Shown piece after piece: positions 61,736 through 64,000 of a stretch of DNA of 64,000 nucleotides. Origin of the DNA: Pyropia yezoensis (Eukaryota > Rhodophyta > Bangiophyceae > Bangiales > Bangiaceae). The stretch spans positions 21,437,346 through 21,501,345 of the forward strand of contig CM020618.1 of assembly GCA_009829735.1 (NCBI GenBank), written 5' to 3'. A program made the translations under genes and the position numbers. The notes under the pieces were generated by a model. The model saw only the letters and a program-made list of their open reading frames with translations, was not told the DNA's origin and did not search any database. The stretch's first letter is position 1, and every line of letters begins with the position of its first letter.

Positions 61736-62954
61736 TTAGATATCCGGCCCGCGGACGGTCGTGTAGCGGGAGCCCCCCCCGGGCGGCGGCACCCGCCTGA
61801 GCGCGAGCGTCCCCTTGTGCAGCCGCACCCCACACGCGTTGCACAGGGAGCGCAGCTCATCCGTGCCAGTGTACCACAGCGGCGTCGCCGTCGCCGCGCA
61901 GTGGACACAATTGAGGGCGGGGGGTCCCCGCCACCACCGCCCCCGCCGCCGCCACCGCCGCCGCCTCTGCCTCTGCCGCCACCAAGGGAGACGGATGCCG
62001 CGGCCGACGCAGACGCCAACGAGCCGCCGCCGCCCCCCCCCGCCCCTGCCACCGGTCGCCTTGGCCGCGTTGGCCGCCGCGGGGGGGCTCATCATGCCGC
62101 GCGGGTGACCGCGAGGGCGCGGCGCCCCGCCGTAATACCCCGCCGCCGTGCGCACGGCATTGGCTTTGGCGCCGTGGCGGCAGCGGGAGCGGCAGGAGCG
62201 ACGGCAGCAGGAGGATCTCGGCAGAGCTGCGAGGGTGGTGGTGGGCAAGGAGCTGGCCACCATCATCTCGGGCACCTGCGGTGGGGGTGAGGGCGCGGCG
62301 TCGAACCGGGCGGCCAGCCAGGCGGCCAGCCAGGCGGCCAGCCAGGCGGCCAGCCGCGCTGTGTCCCGCCGGGCTGGCGGGCGAGCCTCTGCTGTCGCCG
62401 ACGAGCCCGCGCAGGGCGGCGGCCTCCTCCTGCTGGACTGTGTCGCCCGTGGGGGGAGGGGGGGTGGCGGGGCGGCCAACGCCGCACCTGGTTCCCTCCG
62501 ACTCGCCGCCAGCCTCCCCCCCGCCTCGCGCCTCCTTCCGCGCGGCTTGCGAGGGCCTGTGCATGGCTGGAGGCCAGCTACAGGCCGGGGGGAGGGGGGG
62601 TTGGTGGTGCTGGTGCTGGCGGCGATGGTGGCAGCAAGCCCGGGACCGTCACGGCTCGCCGCCGCGCGTGCAGCCGTGCGGGCGAGCGACCGAGCAAGTG
62701 AGCAAGCGAGCGTGCGAGCGTGCGTGTGTCGCGGAGAGAGGTGGCGGTGGGGCTTGCTGACTGGCTGTTTGTTAGGTACCGCCTTCAACCGGGCGGCCAT
62801 GCTGGACAACGTTCCCCGTCGGGTAGAGCGTCTGCCCAGGGCCAGGGTGGTGGGCGCCACGCTGTCTCGGAAGGTGGTGTCCTTTTTCCACTCCTCCGCG
62901 TCAGGGCTGTCCTTGGGGGCCTGCGCCTGCACGACCGGAAACTTTACCGAGCTT
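61736..62954 (-). CDS. GATA-type zinc-finger protein (5' end unresolved)
   Basis: Probable nuclear transcription factor. The minus-strand frame ending at 61736 has near its C-terminus CVHCAATATPLWYTGTDELR followed by SLCNACGVRLHKGTL: a C-x2-C-x18-C-x2-C GATA finger with the hallmark LCNACG. Upstream the frame crosses Ala/Arg/Pro low-complexity DNA (including a five-fold AAWL-type repeat at about 62310-62360) that may be partly intron. A more normal segment at about 62775-62954 (KDSPDAEEWKKDTTFRDSVA, TLALGRRSTRRGTLSSMAAR) has a pyrimidine-rich CCCGCAG acceptor before it and a GTACCTAAC donor after it, so it could be an internal exon. The start codon and true exon set are undecided. Confidence 0.65.
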
Positions 62955-63442
62955 CTGCGGGAGGCGGCGGTGGAGGCGCGGGGGGGGGGGGTCGGGGACG
63001 GGGGGGAGGCATGGGGCGGTCTTGGGTGCGAGGACTGGCGCGGGGTATGAAAGTCGTCGCGTGGGCCGGGCTCCTGTACGGGTATGCGCCGGTGAGACGG
63101 GGCAAGGCACGCGTGTAATGGTAATTGATACAACTACCGACGCCTCCACCGACTGCCACGTCCGTCGCCTCCATCTCCACCGACTGCCACGTCCCGGGTG
63201 GCCGGTGCACGCATAATGATTGTGCGGGGACCCGGCCGGGTGGGGATCCGGCCAGCCGGGTCCGCGAAAGACTTTGCCGTGGACGGCTCCCCCCCGCATG
63301 CGGCCGCGAGCGGGGAATCCGCGCGGTGTCGCAATGCGCCCATCCCACCGTGCGCGCCGCCTCCTCCCTCTGGGGAGGGGGGCGCCCGCCCGCACCGCCG
63401 GTGCGGTTTTTCCAGCCGTGCCGGTGCCGCTGTTGGCGCGTC

Positions 63443-63444
<2 letters not shown>

Positions 63445-63483
<39 letters not shown>
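63445..63483 (+). repeat. 39-base C homopolymer
   Basis: The longest single-base run in the window, followed by another C run of 25 at 63514-63538. Confidence 0.9.
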
Positions 63484-63485
<2 letters not shown>

Positions 63486-63841
63486 GCCCCCCCAGCCCCC
63501 CTCCCCCGCGCTGCCCCCCCCCCCCCCCCCCCCCCCCCTCCCCCCCCGTCGGCGGCACGGGCGTCGCCGCTGGCTGCGCCATCCCCCCAGCCCACCCCTC
63601 GCGACCACCCACCTTCCTGTTTCTCCTCCCCTCCTGACGGGTGGGGACACCCAAAAGCCCACTTTCAGCTCAAACTCCTTTGCCATGACGTATTCAGAGA
63701 CCCCCTCCCGGCAGCGACGCGCTTCCTTCCGCCGCCCCCATCCCAGCGGAAGCCCAGGCAATCGCAGGCCGCAGCCCCCCCCCCCCCCCCCCCCCCCGGG
63801 TAGCCCACACGAGCAGCCGCCACAGCCGGCACAGCCACCTG

Positions 63842-64000
63842 GAAAAGTCAACTGCCGCTCCTCAGCAGCCGCCGCCACCCACGCGCCCATACCGCGCACA
63901 AACGCCACCAGCCCGCTATCGGCTGCCACAGAAGGATGCACATAGTCAGCGACCACGATGGTGTCCCCTAGGTCCCCGCTACCGCTGCCATGGTCGCCCG
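63842..64000 (-). CDS. Partial unknown reading frame at the window edge
   Basis: On the minus strand a frame open to the window end reads GDTIVVADYVHPSVAADSGL, then VAFVRGMGAWVAAAAEERQL and TFP before a possible CAG|GTGGCT donor at about 63842. The sequence has normal protein composition and hydrophobic patterning, unlike the surrounding C-rich DNA. It may be an exon of a gene starting beyond the window. Family not recognised. Its phase does not join simply to the candidate exon at 62775-62954. Confidence 0.35.

Overview
The window is GC-rich nuclear DNA of a eukaryote. It is sparsely coded, rich in long C/G homopolymers and minisatellites, and carries few, mostly intronless, host genes. A nucleus-encoded HslV, a duplicated secreted vanadium-haloperoxidase-like enzyme, long single-exon ORFs, one clear GT-AG intron and abundant PIF/Harbinger and Ty3/gypsy elements fit a bangiophyte red alga of the Porphyra/Pyropia type. 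That placement is inferred from gene content and base composition only.

Layout: 1-3.4 kb has no gene and a pyrimidine-rich minisatellite. 3.4-6.9 kb is a decayed Harbinger-type DNA transposon, with a Myb/SANT-like partner gene (+) facing a broken DDE transposase (-). 7.9-10.5 kb is a 5' fragment of a Ty3/gypsy element (LTR remnant, primer site, gag with two nonsense codons). 11.2-20.1 kb is the main host-gene block: a six-hairpin glycosidase-like protein (+), a mitochondrial-type HslV (-), and a zinc-ribbon protein (+) with an intron between its two cysteine knuckles. 20.1-22.9 kb is low-complexity DNA with one doubtful ORF. 22.9-25.4 kb and 52.9-55.25 kb are the two copies of a segmental duplication, each carrying a secreted vanadium-haloperoxidase-like gene.

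28.1-44.3 kb is a second Harbinger element whose transposase gene is split by a complete 10,724-bp chromovirus (29202-39925) with near-identical 363-bp LTRs and a perfect 5-bp target duplication (CCGCA). The chromovirus reads on the minus strand (gag, protease, RT/RNase H, integrase with chromodomain). Between pol and its 3' LTR it also carries a 2.4-kb reading frame on the opposite strand with no recognised relative. 44.3-47.2 kb is tandem-repeat DNA; 47.2-50.9 kb is AT-richer DNA without recognisable genes.

55.3-58.9 kb has no recognisable gene but holds two striking inverted structures: a 32-bp perfect palindrome, and a 377-bp foldback with 154-bp arms. At 59 kb lies a TATA-box gene for a secreted Thr/Pro-repeat and Gly-rich protein; at 61.7-63 kb a GATA zinc-finger gene (-); and a partial unknown reading frame runs off the right edge.
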